A stretch of DNA of 64,000 nucleotides from Acanthacorydalis orientalis (lineage: Eukaryota; Arthropoda; Insecta; Megaloptera; Corydalidae): positions 38,150,708-38,214,707 of the forward strand of contig CM068314.1 of the NCBI GenBank assembly GCA_034766995.1. Direction: 5' to 3'. The position numbers and the translations under genes were made by a program. Below, piece by piece: positions 12,943 to 25,357 of the stretch (within the stretch, counting starts at the first letter, position 1; each line of letters opens with the position of its first letter). Below the pieces are notes generated by a model. It saw nothing but the letters and a program-made list of their open reading frames with translations, made no database searches and was not told the DNA's origin.

Positions 12943-14083
12943 TTTCAAATATATATAGAATAATAATGAATAGTGACAGCTGTTAGAATTTTCACTTTTT
13001 GTCCATTTATTCGTAAAAAAAACATTATCTTTTAAATAAAAAATTCGCTTTTAAGATAATAATTCTAGCTTAAATTTCCGAACGTGTGTTCAAACAATGT
13101 AAATGTTTTATATTTTATATTTTTAATATTTCATTTTTAATAGGTTTAAAAGAATTCAATTTTTAATTTTTTCACTTACCGAACTATTTTACTTTTATGT
13201 AATTGAATTAATTATTGTAATTGAAAAAGATTTTTCATTATTATTACTTATAATAATTACTTTATATTAAATGTAATAAATAAAATTTAGGGTTTAAAGC
13301 AAAATGTTCATTCACGAATAAGTTTCACCAAAAATATTTTTTGTATAAAATAAAATATCAAATAAAATAATATTTCAAAATTAGAAAATTTAATATTTAT
13401 GATATTGTAAAACTGAAAATTTTCCTTTGAATTATTTTATATTTGCATTTAATAAATTAGGCCGAATTTCAATAATAAAAAATAAATTCTACAATAAAAT
13501 TTGAACCTGTTAATTGATTTTGTAGACTAATATTTATTTTAAAATAAATTAAACAAATAAATGTAATTTCTTCTTTTTCAAATTAAAATTTTGGAATTAA
13601 ATAATATTTGATTTCAAATAAAAAATTAACTTAAAATTTATAAATTCTTCTTTTCATGAATGCGTTTTAATATTTACATTAAAGAATAAAGTTATTTTAA
13701 TTATTGTCTTCAGATTAGTAAAGAAATACTTAATATAACGATACTTTACTTACAGAGTAAATCAAGATAATAAAATTATTCGTCTTACCTGAAACAAAAA
13801 AATATATTTAATAAAAGTATCCTGTTCAAGTTTACAATATAAAACCACTATTACATATTATACGATAAATGAAAACTGTTAATTAATTTTCCTCTTTTTT
13901 CCCAAACTTCCGTGAACATCCAAGAAATCGAGTTAAAAACCCACAAACGTATTGTGTTATTAGTATTGATAGGATTTTTTTTATCTGTTTAATATCTGTT
14001 CAGAAACTAAAAAGAAGTGTTAATTCAAACACAAGTTCTTTCGACGCGAACCCTCTACGAGAAAGTTTCAGTTCGAAGAAGTT

Positions 14084-14150
14084 TATAAAAGAACGACATT
14101 TTTCAACTCGGTTATTCGTTACGTTAACAATGGCAATAGCAATCGAGTCG
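14084..14150 (+). promoter_or_regulatory. Candidate TATA promoter and first coding exon
   Basis: TATAAAA at 14084-14090 is followed 40 bases on by an ATG at 14130 in a good insect start context (TAACAATGG). The frame opens MAIAIESSLKLQRNLV and then meets a donor-like CA/GTAAGT, with GT at about 14179. GC content and codon use are richer than in the flanks. I find no second exon, so this may be an orphan or relic, or its other exons may be unrecognised. The protein start resembles nothing I know. Confidence 0.3.
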
Positions 14151-14321
14151 TCGTTAAAACTTCAAAGAAACTTGGTCAGTAAGTTTTATATATGGCACAA
14201 GTGAAGCACCATGAATCATAACTTAATTAAATGACATCATTGTATTTTCAACACTATTTTTTTTAATCCCATTTCATTTTGAAATGGAAACTCTTGGACA
14301 TATTCAATTTATACATAAATT

Positions 14322-14322
14322 G

Positions 14323-14360
<38 letters not shown>
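14322..14360. repeat. (CA)n(TA)n compound microsatellite
   Basis: About nine CA units pass into about ten TA units. The order is the reverse-strand equivalent of TA-then-TG tracts elsewhere. Confidence 0.9.
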
Positions 14361-16045
14361 CATTTTTCTATAACTGACATTGAAATTGAAAATTATGAAA
14401 TGATTTTTAATTAAATTGTAAAAAATGTATTAATCTCTTAAACAAAGACTTTAATTAAACATTTAGTCATTAGAAAATATTTGTATTGATTTTTATTAAG
14501 TATTTTAATTTCTTTTGTGTTTTTTCTGAAGTGATGGTTTTTAAAAATAATTGCAACAATAATACTCTAATTTACATTATAATGTTTCAATGCAATACGA
14601 TTGGTAATATTTCATAAATTATATTTATTAAGTATATTTATAAAGTATAAAGTGTATTTTTTTTATTTTTTAATAAATTATATTTATTAAGTGTCATAGA
14701 TGTAAAATAAATATCGTCTTTTATTTAAAAAAAGATAATAATCTATATGACAAGCACATTTCTGAATACCAACAAAAGCCAAAAGAGTACGTCGTCAGTT
14801 TTCTTCTACTTTCAAACATTTTAACAATATATTTTTTTGTTTTTTTTTTATTATACTTTTTAATAAATATGCCTTTAATATTAAATTACAAAAATTTGAT
14901 AGTTTGTCAGAATTAATCAGAAAGTGAATCATCCTTCTTCTGAAACGGACATATGTATTAATATTTCAGTTATTTATTTCAAAAAATCATCAAAATAAAT
15001 TCAACTAATATTTAGTTTAAAAATATATTCAGTACAAACTTTTCTAGTAAAACAGTTTATAAACGTGTTATATTTTTATTTTTTTTAATTATTTTTAAAC
15101 TTGTTTTTCTTTCTTTATCTATGATATTACTCTTGTATTATGGATTTTTAAAATAATAAAATGTGAAAATTAAAATTGATACATTACTGATTAAAACAGG
15201 CAAAAAAACATTTTGTCATAACAGACCTGATTTATTTAACTAAATAATTTAAAAAAATAATTATAAATTACAAAACAATAATCATTATAATCATCAATTA
15301 AAAAATATTCCAGAATTTAATGATATTCATTGTTGTTATGTTTCTTTGTTACTTATAAATATTTCATTAGATATTCTGATTCCTTTTCTCTCTTTAAATA
15401 CTCTCTCTTTATATTCAGTCGTAAATGATCTTTTACGATATTAATATTAGTCATTATGTGAAATGACTAAAGTGAATGCAATTTATTTATAAGCGCAGGT
15501 GCAACAAGCTGCTCGTATATTAATAACTGCAATTTCTCAAACTTAGGGTACAAATCCAGCGACAAAACTTCTTACGAAGAGCAAAGCTTTTAATCACTAC
15601 AAATTCTCTCTCTAATTCTCATATTTAATTCTTTCGTCAGATTAAATAATGGGACTTAGATGAAATAGTGTTGTTTATTTTTAAACTTTTCTTTAAAAAA
15701 AAATCAATGAAAAAATAATTTCACATTGATTCTATTCTTGTTAACAGTCTTTTAAATGCTTTGAATATAAATATTAAAATTACAATTTGTTCTTTTTATG
15801 AATCTAAACCACCCTTCTTTTTACATTTCACTACAGCTGTCAAGTAAAAAATGTGTATTCAATACAAAACGTGCAGATTTTCTTTGTACACGTTCAATAT
15901 CGCGTGTTGCTGTAAAGAACATAGATCCAACACGTTACCAAAATGCCGAAATAAAGTTTTCAATAGTGACATTTAAGATATTTCTTTTAAAAAGGTAGTA
16001 TATTTCTAAGTAATCTCTGTTATAAAATGTCTATTAATAACATAT

Positions 16046-16120
16046 ATAACATATATCCCCAATAATTATAACGTAATCCCCAAAATTTATAACATATATC
16101 CCCATTAATTATAACGTAAT
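16046..16120. repeat. Partial tandem duplication, 43-bp period
   Basis: A 32-nt segment containing ATATATCCCC and TTATAACGTAAT occurs at 16046-16077 and again at 16089-16120 with one difference. Confidence 0.85.
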
Positions 16121-16642
16121 TAATATACATTTATTCTAAAGAAGATTTTTTCCCATGAGAATTGTGTTTCAAAATAATCAGATATTCATAATTTAAATGA
16201 TTAATAACCATGTAACAATCAAATTGTTATAATACACTTAATATATTCGATTATATATATATATATATATATATTAAAATTCAATTAATATACTTTTTCA
16301 ATTAGATTTAAATTACATTAATGCTAGAATATTTAAAATGATTTATATTATATTCATGTTATGCGAGGAGTGGTTCAAAAGTGTTCTAGAAGTTCATAAC
16401 TCCTCAGTAATTCGAATATTGAGATCAAAGAAAAATTAAAGACAACATGGAATTAATCCTTCATATGACGCATGTATCTATTAATAAAAATCAAAACGTG
16501 ATCGCCGTCATGTGTAACCGATTATTGGTGTACTGTTTGTAAGATTTGATTGTACTGGTTGATACGATCATATGGGATGGTGTGTTCTGTTCTCTGATTG
16601 GTTGATAGGACCGTATGATTGTATGGTGTGAGGAACTTGGAG

Positions 16643-16970
16643 TATAAAAAGGGTGAATACACAGCTGTCTAAATAAAAATAATCGTTATTGTAAACATTG
16701 TTGAGATAGATACATATTATAACATGGGTCGTAAAAGATTAACCAAAGAATAAAACTAGCCTATAATGTTAGGAAAATTAAAAAAATCATTGGAAAATTA
16801 CCTACGACTTAGGTGAATGTGAACGCGAAAACGAAGAATCGACATCTTAACTAATGAACAAATTGCAGATATTCGTGCAAAGCAAAGAGTTAGAAACTTA
16901 ACCGAAGAACGAATTACTAATAATGTACAAAGCAAAGAGTTGTCAACCTCTAAATATGATACCAATTATC
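16643..16970 (+). pseudogene. TATA box plus decayed basic-protein start
   Basis: TATAAAAA at 16643-16650 precedes an ATG at 16724 opening MGRKRLTKE and then a stop. After a frameshift the sequence reads on as ILTNEQIADIRAKQRVR and NLTEERITNN. These are two degraded copies of a basic, charged repeat, also visible as a repeated AAAGCAAAGAGTT at a 50-base period. Short repeats of the form R-x-x-LTxEQ occur at the start of some insect Helitron-associated and other transposon proteins, so a Helitron-like N-terminus is possible. Family assignment is weak; that it is a decayed coding start is more likely. Confidence 0.35.
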
Positions 16971-17076
16971 GATAAAACTGACCGCAGTATCATTGAAACT
17001 TCATCCCAAATGAACACACTTACATTACCTTTAAACCTTTTTTTTTATTTCCGTTGACCAATTTAAGGTCCTGTAA

Positions 17077-17313
17077 TCACTGTAAATGTTTAGTGTAAGT
17101 TGAACGTTTTATGAGCAGTACGTTTATAAGGGAGATTTTAGTCCAGGCATACATATTACGGCGAAAACCCATAAAATAGTTTACACCGATAATTCCATAA
17201 TCGTTCTCTACAATCCATACCCACTTAGGAAACTCAATTTCCACATCAATGTCAAATACTGCGCTTCTGTTATGAGGATTACGTTTATACTCTATTAAGG
17301 GAGAAGTAAACAT
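17077..17313 (-). pseudogene. Possible Ty3/gypsy protease-end remnant
   Basis: The minus-strand frame contains DVEIEFPKWVWIVEN and then IIGVNYFMGF. This resembles the end of the retroviral-type aspartic protease region of Ty3/gypsy Pol, where a hydrophobic strand leads into an I-(I/L)-G-x-x-(F/Y)-(L/F) motif just before reverse transcriptase. The active-site D-T/S-G is not present, no reverse transcriptase follows and no LTRs are seen. It is at best a short scrap; chance similarity is not excluded. Confidence 0.3.
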
Positions 17314-18162
17314 AGTGAGCTAGGAGGTCTCCCCCAGGGGTCGAATGCCGAAGATCACAGGGGACGGAACTCTTTGGTTTATTAATGTAATCATTGTTAT
17401 TTTCAACACTTTTTATCCAAATGTAACATTTTTTGGCATTTTTTTAGTAAAAAAATCTTGTTTTTCATTGAGAGCTGATTTTTACAGGGTCACAGTAATT
17501 TTTCTATGAGATAAACTATGTCAAATTCCTTTCATAGACATCAGAAATATATCACTTTCTTTTCGTACCATTACAAAATATATTGACAAATTTTAAACCG
17601 TTTGACTTTCATCTTCAGATTCAAAATTCGCGATACTCGACGAATACAAATCTTTCTATAACCTAAAATATTTATGGTATACGCTACTATTTCTTTAGAA
17701 ATTTCAAGTTTGCAGTAATGTTACTCCGAATTCTTCATTGGTCTTCTTTGATTGAAGAATTAATATATTGTTGACGAATATGATCGCTTGCTGTGATAAA
17801 TCTGTCGGAACAAAGCTCGTCCTTCAAATAAGTCTTACTAATATCAAAGTTTTTAATTGTCTATAATCAACAGCTTAAAATAGATAATTCAAACAATGAT
17901 CGATATATACATTTTTTATCTCTGATAAATGATTGTGGATGACAAGTTTTTTGCTGACAGAAATTCAATAGCAGGATGTTCCTTTAAGCACTTTGACATA
18001 CTCGTCTTTCCATAGTTCTAAAATTATTGTCGCTGCGTACTGTTCATTGCAAATACACACTGATGCAACTAAGCATAGTTACATATGCTAACTTAAAGTA
18101 CATAATGCTTGCTTCGCCCTCCCTTTCAGAACTTGTGAGAATACATGAGTAAAACTTAACAA

Positions 18163-18171
18163 TATATACAT

Positions 18172-18241
<70 letters not shown>
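18163..18241. repeat. (TACA)/(TA)n microsatellite
   Basis: ATACATATACATACA lead-in, then about 27 TA units, then a TATG end. Confidence 0.9.
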
Positions 18242-18242
<1 letters not shown>

Positions 18243-18542
18243 ACCTAACTTGTATAAGAATGATATTTATAGTCCTTTTTGAGTAGAGCATCTTTCTACA
18301 AAAATTCTTATTTTAGAATCCAGTAAATCATTGAAAAATATTTATTATTATGAGGACTCTTTTCTGATTTCAACTACATAATATACTTTTTCTATATTTT
18401 CCTTTATAATTGAATCTTTCACATTGGACATCTTTAAAATCAGTATTAAATAAAGAGTTATTTGTTTCAGTTGCCTTATAATAAATATTAAAGTTGTTTT
18501 TTTTTCATAAGAGTATATAGATTTTTTTAAGAAATAAAATGA

Positions 18543-18557
18543 CATATATATATATAC

Positions 18558-18619
<62 letters not shown>
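18543..18619. repeat. (TA)n with TACA interruptions
   Basis: Three TA blocks are separated by two single-C interruptions; the last block is the longest. Confidence 0.9.
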
Positions 18620-18621
<2 letters not shown>

Positions 18622-18948
18622 TATAAAAATTAAATAACCTGCATAACAAAAGTAAAAATTAAGAGATAATATTCTGTGAATAAATAATTATATATACTAA
18701 ATTATTGGTTGAAACAGTATTTCAATCATTTCTATAGATGTGATTTATACAAGTAAATCAAAAAGCATGTGTTTTTTAAAAATTTTCTTAAAAAGGACGC
18801 ATAGAAAAAAATATGTAATGTCAAAAATATATTTGATGGTAATCTATATAACGTGTACATTATTGTTTTCTGTCATAAAGATATTTTATTTTGATTTATA
18901 TTTTCAGGTTCAATTTCTATAATAATTTTCTTAACGTAAAATATACAT

Positions 18949-18980
<32 letters not shown>

Positions 18981-19576
18981 ATAATATACATAAATAGTTG
19001 TTTAAGTAAAATAAGTTGTGTTTTGAGCGAAAAAAGCAATTTTCTTTTCAAAAATATTTCAGACTATAAACGAGTTATTTCAACCACAATAACAATGTCA
19101 CTTTCATAAATAAAACCACGGTTGGTCGAAAAGTTTCCGTAACTTTTCCTGTTCTTAATCAAAAATATGTTCCGTGACTAATCTACAATTTCCTCTTTGT
19201 CTTTTACCCACAAACCAAAAGCTATTTTGTTTGATTTATAATGGCTACAGAGAAGAGGTAGATATACATTTTCTTCCTCGAATATTGGTTTTCTGTGTTC
19301 AACCATAGCACTATTGCGGAACGATAAGGTCCCGTATAAAGTCAACAAGAACATAGTCTAAAGGAATGAATTTTCACTCAAGTTTCCTGCTGAAATTACT
19401 TTTGTCTACTGACAGTCGTTACATACAATGGTATGTTAAAAGCAAAAGCGGTAATATTTAGTTTAGATGTAAATAGAAAAGCGGTATGTTTATGCTGACT
19501 TCACAGTTGCTATTAACGTTTCATTATATACTTTTTATTATCACATTAGATTGTCTTGAACTAGTTGATTCAATTT

Positions 19577-19617
<41 letters not shown>

Positions 19618-19740
19618 CTATCTAATCAAGTATAAAATATGCATATTTGCAGCTTTATTTAATTTTTGTTTGAAGTGACTTATGAAAAGTATATACTATC
19701 ATATATTATATCTAATACAAAAATATGAAAGAAAAAGTTC

Positions 19741-19784
<44 letters not shown>

Positions 19785-20700
19785 GTGATAAGTAATACAA
19801 TAAAAGTATTTTTACCTTCAAATATTGTGAAATTTAATGTTTTTATGTTCTTGTATAAATATTTTTCTTAATAAATTATGTACGATTATTAAAATGTTAT
19901 TGTGTATATATATATATATATATATTAAAATATTACATTTTTAAGAAATATATATTGGAATTTACTAAAATATAATTTTACTTTATAGAATTAAATTAAA
20001 TTGTTCTATTCTATCTTTAAAGAACCTTTTTTAAATTACAATAGATAAATTTTTATTTGGTTGTTACTATCAATTAAGAAAAATATAAGAAAAATATAAT
20101 TATTATTATAATAATAATGAACTATTTGTAAATATAATATATACTAAATATTGTGAACAGAATAATTATTATCATTTTATTAAGTGTGTGCTAATTTTTG
20201 AGATTCACAGATATGTGTTTATGTTGACTATCCCAACACCATGGTTATAATAACAACACGACATATAATTTCCTTTTTTAATTGTTGATTACATATTAGC
20301 ATTATTTAATTGGGAAAGAAAAAAATACGTAATTATTTTTAATGTTTTATTCTATATGAATCGTATAGTCACATGTAAGTACGTTTTCTCTATATAAAAG
20401 AATCGGAATTCTAATACAATCGACAAGATTTGTACACAATAATGAAAATCACAAAAGAGCAACTCAATGAAAAGTGTTTTTCGACTATTTTTGAAACCAC
20501 ATTAACATGTATTCTTTTAGGACAGTATTTATTAAAAATCTATGCAATTATCTTCAATCCATCCAATTAATACATAAAGGGTAGATATAGCTTTTAAATA
20601 ATACAGTCTTTTCTATAGTATTACTCTTAAAAGAATACTAGTAAAATGAAAATATATATTAATTTATAAATCATTCATTTTTTTATTTATTTTTTTTATA

Positions 20701-20764
20701 TTAACAGCAGATTCAAAGTTACTAAAAATATTTCATATTTAACAGCAGATACAAAGTTACTAAA
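20701..20764. repeat. Direct repeat, 38-bp period
   Basis: TTAACAGCAGATNCAAAG with a following TTACTAAA occurs at 20701-20726 and again at 20739-20764 with one difference, which points to a small tandem duplication. Confidence 0.85.
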
Positions 20765-21550
20765 TTGTAACTCAGTACATATTTATGAATTATTTTATAT
20801 ACAAATAATAGTACTTTTGTAAAGGCCAACAAATTTGAAATTTAATGTTTTATATTTTCTATTACTTATTAATTAATTTCAGTTCAAAATTTAAATTTGT
20901 GTAATATTTTAAACCTGCTGTACCCAATCAAACAAAATACTTAAAAAATAAAATACATTAAAAAATATATAAAACGTACAATAATTATCCGTCTCTATTT
21001 ACATTCAACAGTTACAAAAACATATGTTTTTTCCCCATAAAGTTTATGTAGTTAACAAGTATTATTGCCGAAACGTTAACAAAGAACAAGTTTCGAAATC
21101 GTTGTAAGTACTTAAAATGATTTATTACAGTGTGAAATAATGTGAAAATGTAATAGGTTTTGTTAAAAGAGGTAAAATTATTTAACGACCGTTATTACCT
21201 AAATGGCATACATAACATAAGATGAATTTGAAAATAGTTTATAAGATACTTTTTTTGGTTTGTAGATTGCGTTTTTTTATGATTTATTTATTTGAGGGTT
21301 TTTTATAAAGCGAATATAAGTACTTATAGATTTTTGTTGAAAATATAAATTGAAATGTACTTAAATATTTTATATAGTTTTAAAAGTTCTCTATATTTTA
21401 GAAATACTATTTAAATAAATAATGATACGCTCAACTTACTAACTCCTTTCGGGAGAAATAAGCTTATTGATTCATCTTTATTTCACTTTGTCATTTCTAA
21501 TGTGTTTTTCTAGATATTGAAATAAAACATAAAAAAAATGTTATGTATGA

Positions 21551-21554
<4 letters not shown>

Positions 21555-21600
<46 letters not shown>
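21555..21600. repeat. (TA)n microsatellite
   Basis: Uninterrupted TA run ending in TATG. Confidence 0.9.
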
Positions 21601-21601
<1 letters not shown>

Positions 21602-23358
21602 AGAATATTTAAAAAAATAAAAGGTAATATAACATCCAAGACGTTTAAACATATGAAATATAGAGTTTAAAAACATACTTTACACAAATACACAAAATTA
21701 TAAAAAAAATGTACGTATATAAAATATATTGAAATTATCATAAAATATTTTACAATTGTAATACTTAAAAGACTTCTAAAATGTGCAAATCAAATAATCG
21801 ACAAAAACAATAAGAATACTTTATATTCGATGATGTCTATATTTTATTTTAATAATTATATTTTTTTCATAATTATATTGCCATTTTTTGTATTTTTAGT
21901 AAATAAATATATATTGTTATTTTGTGTATGGTATTAAGGCTGGATTGTTATTTTTAAATAAAAAAGCAGTACTGTTAGACAAAAAAACACAAACTGCATT
22001 TTGACAACCGTAGTAAAATTGTATTTATATTAAACAGAATCATTAAACATACTTATTGATCTTCACTGCTATCTCGTATCATATATCTCTAAGATAATAA
22101 TTATTTCATGCAAAATAAAAACTGAATTTGTAATTATATATACTGACATATATATATATATATATATTTCCAGTGCGATAAATTCATCGGCTTAAAAAAG
22201 TCGTTAAGAGAACTGGAAACTTTATAATATTACGTAAAAAAGCTCATAACGTATATGTAATTTCATTTTTCTCTCAATTTCTTAATACAAAACAGAAGAT
22301 AGAAGAATATAATCTTTGTCATTACTTTTCACTTCCATACAGCTTTCTTTTCAACTCGGTCAGAAGAATATTACAAAAAACAAAGTCAACGAAGCGTAAT
22401 AAAAAAAAATATAATATAGCATGGGTAAACTTTGAATATTTATTACAGTAACATTATTGTAGTCGCGACAAAAGACATGCTGAAGTGAACTTAATAATCC
22501 TCATGGCGTAAATTGCTGTTTCCGCAAGAAATTGAGATAAACAGAATTGAAATGTACAGTCACACCGATGAGTCCATTAACTGTGTCTGCTTCGTTGGCA
22601 CATAACAATTATTCCAGACGTTGATACTATCAAACTTCTGTTTGTTTATAAATTATGCAATTTCTAATCAACTCTGGCTTGTGTAACGAATTCAAATAAC
22701 AGTTGTTGTTTGCGTAAATGTAAACGGATGCGTACAAACACAAACAAATATCAACCGATGTAGAAAGCGACGCAATCATTTCTTAATATCAACTGGTAAT
22801 AAAGCTGTTCTTGTTCGATTTTCACTTTATCAAATTTACAAGAGCGTTAACGTGAATAACTTAACCATGGTACCAATTGTTTGCAGTTTATCTAATTTTC
22901 GCTTATATCCCTTAATCTGTAATTGATCCTACATGATAACGTGTTTCATTTATCAAAGAACAAACCTTTCAAATGCCTAAATATACAATTATCGTGTCCT
23001 GTACATTAAACGGGAAATTTTAATGGTTGGACCCACACTCAATTACTGATGTCCAATATATGTTCGACATTTGTTTCAGTTTCAAAGTTGGCGTTAATTT
23101 GAGTGCAAATATCAGTTACCACACGGATAAAAATCGATTGTACACTTCTGTGGGCTTCCATTTAAAAATTCATAAAAAAACATTTCATTTTTTGAAGTGT
23201 TTATTTAGTTCGATACATGTTTCACATCAGTCATATTATCATGACAATTCAAATATAATGAGACTTTTTTCCATCATATCAATAGATAAAAAAACTAATG
23301 TATGAGCGTACTTTTGCATTATATTCCTTTGTTTTAATTTATTTTGGAATTTTATATA

Positions 23359-23402
<44 letters not shown>

Positions 23403-23631
23403 GTATACGTATTACTGAAAGTGTGAAAAAAATTAGTTTACACAAAATGTGTTTTAATATTAAATTAATATAATTTTTCATATTAAATAAACGGATAGGC
23501 AAATATTCACAAGAGCCTGTCATTCATGTTTAAAATCACCATTTTTTTATGTTAACTGCACATTTCTTAAAAGCATAAAGATACTTGTTATTGTGTACAA
23601 TTAATAGATTACATGTATTTACAGCCAAATA

Positions 23632-23639
23632 TGGATGTA

Positions 23640-23696
<57 letters not shown>

Positions 23697-23697
23697 C
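23632..23697. repeat. (TA)n microsatellite
   Basis: GTATGTGCATA on the left and then about 24 TA units. It sits just upstream of the Tc1/mariner relic at 23.75 kb. Confidence 0.9.
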
Positions 23698-23754
23698 ATT
23701 TAGAAAAAAATACATTTCGTAAATTATGCGATATGTATTCTTGATATACTTGTC

Positions 23755-24352
23755 CATCTGAATTGACAATTCTATGATTAGTGAGTAAATTTGAAGAGAT
23801 TGAATCGGTTAAAGATAAAGAAACACCAGCACGTGTTCGCAATGCTTGTTCGGAAGAAAATATAGACTTGGTTCGTCAAAATGTATCGGAAGAATCAGGA
23901 ATGTCAATTCAATGACTTTCACAGCAATTGTACCTTTCACAGGCAACCACATGACGTATTTTGCATAATGATTTATTGCTGAAGGCTTATAAGATTCAAT
24001 TAACACGAGAATAAAATCCAGTAGACCATTCACTGCGTTGAAGATGTGTTAATTGAATACTGGAACAACAACATGGTTCTTAAGAATTAGGCTGGTAAAG
24101 CGATTACCGTGAATGGAGAAAGATACTGAAACATAATAACCAATTTTTGGTACAACAAGCCATACAGCTGGTGAAACAATTGATTTATTGAAGATGATAT
24201 TTCTTGGTCGCTCTATTTCCAGAAATTGAGATAAGTTATGGACAGGTATACCAATAATCCTAAAACAATTTCCGACCTATAAGATGAAATCCAAGGACTA
24301 ATCGATGACATGGAACCTTAGTTGTGTAGCGATTTTATTGAAAATTTTAACA
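23755..24352 (+). pseudogene. Tc1/mariner-superfamily transposase relic, deleted
   Basis: A decayed transposase of the arthropod Tc1/mariner-superfamily group whose N-terminus is a helix-turn-helix domain (often labelled DUF4817). Readable blocks in order, across stops and frame changes: KFEEIESVKDKETPARVR, SEENIDLVRQNVSEESGM, SQQLYLSQATT, RILHNDLLLKAYKIQLTRE, then after a deletion AGKAITVNGERY, SHTAGETIDLLKMIF, and near the end NNPKTISDL and DEIQGLIDDMEP. The first catalytic-aspartate block and the block with the third are missing, and several stops are present, so it is dead. Terminal repeats were not found. Confidence 0.8.
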
Positions 24353-24535
24353 AAATAATAATTTCTTGTAAGAAACAATGCGATGGTTACTTACACGATA
24401 TTATTTTTAATTTATAAATGAGAAACCTTCAAATATTATTTGCAATAAAGTAACTTGAAATTTCAGCGCAAATTCTGTGTTTTACTTCAAATTAAAAAAA
24501 TGTGTCATTATCGGAAAACCCTATCTATCTATCTA

Positions 24536-24581
<46 letters not shown>

Positions 24582-25318
24582 CAAATCTAAATAGAAAGTT
24601 TGTACCATCTAAAATATCTTTAAAACGATGTTTTTTTAAAAAATAAATATACATTATTTTATATAAACGAGTCTGTCTGTAATAAAATATATGGTAATTT
24701 TCATAATATGCAATCTAAAAGAATACTTTCATATATTAATAAATTCTAAATAAAAAAAAATGTGTTTAATCTAAAAAAACATGTAACGAAAATTTGTTAT
24801 ATTTCAATTGCACCTACGTTAAATAAAACTTAAGTAAGTAGTATTAAATCGACTAAGATATCCTTGTCTACTTAAGAAACAATCTTCTCGTTTCATGCGT
24901 AACACTAAAACGAGTCGAACGCACAAGAATGTGCTTTCATCATTTGTATAAAGATGCTCCAGCACTGAAACACGGCGAGTTAATAGTGTGAAGTGATAAA
25001 CATTTCTTAATGCATGAGATGATTCGTTTTCTCAACAAGAACCTTCTTAGTTCTTAATATATTAAGTTTAAATGTACTTCAATTTAATTTGGACTTTAAA
25101 TTGTCTCGCATGCAAATTCTTTCTTAGATCCTTATGTTTATGTTGATATTTTTTATGTTATAATTCATTAATCATGTGGTTTAATTATAAATATTCTGTA
25201 TGGATGTTGAAACCCTATGTAAAAAAGAATAAAAAATGGTTTAAATATAATATTTTCATCTAAGTTCGCTTTTTTAAATGTGGTTTAAATCATTTTTAGC
25301 ACCAATTTATGATGCTCT

Positions 25319-25357
<39 letters not shown>

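Larger units (their letters stand above)
9681..14083. other. Non-coding A/T-rich DNA
   Basis: It contains (TA)n(TG)n tracts at 9783-9868, 11663-11728 and 12397-12486. The stretch 10900-11500 is of higher complexity than its surroundings but has no open frame. 12860-12942 holds an inverted pair of GATA-containing motifs. No gene is supported. Confidence 0.6.
14180..16642. other. Non-coding A/T-rich DNA
   Basis: It has a (CA)n(TA)n tract at 14322-14360, a duplicated 32-nt segment at 16046-16120 and a short (TA)n at 16251-16274. An open frame at 15798-15998 (66 codons) has no recognisable feature. At 16364-16405 a GAGGAGT...ACTCCTC inverted pair resembles a transposon end, but no partner end was found. 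Confidence 0.5.
17341..23750. other. Non-coding A/T-rich DNA, many (TA)n tracts
   Basis: TA tracts lie at about 18163-18241, 18543-18619, 18941-18990, 19579-19613, 19747-19780, 19902-19924, 21555-21600, 22138-22168, 23361-23404 and 23632-23697. The 19125-19160 segment starts GGTTGGTCGAAAAGT, a mariner-like end, but no right end is seen. 22440-23050 is freer of repeats and less A/T-rich. A frame at 23027-23305 has no recognisable motif. Confidence 0.6.

Noticed and set aside
14040..14115. Heat-shock elements (TTC/GAA blocks) near the 14.08-kb TATA box
   Set aside because: The GAA and TTC blocks are not in the required 5-base register.
16515..16724. Solo LTR suggested by TGTAACCG at the left and TATA and AATAAA-like signals inside
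   Set aside because: No matching TG...CA boundary with target duplication and no second LTR; the nearby gypsy-like scrap is on the opposite strand.
19125..19500. mariner suggested by GGTTGGTCGAAAAGT and a short MATEKR frame
   Set aside because: No right-hand inverted repeat and no transposase motif could be read; at most a fragment.
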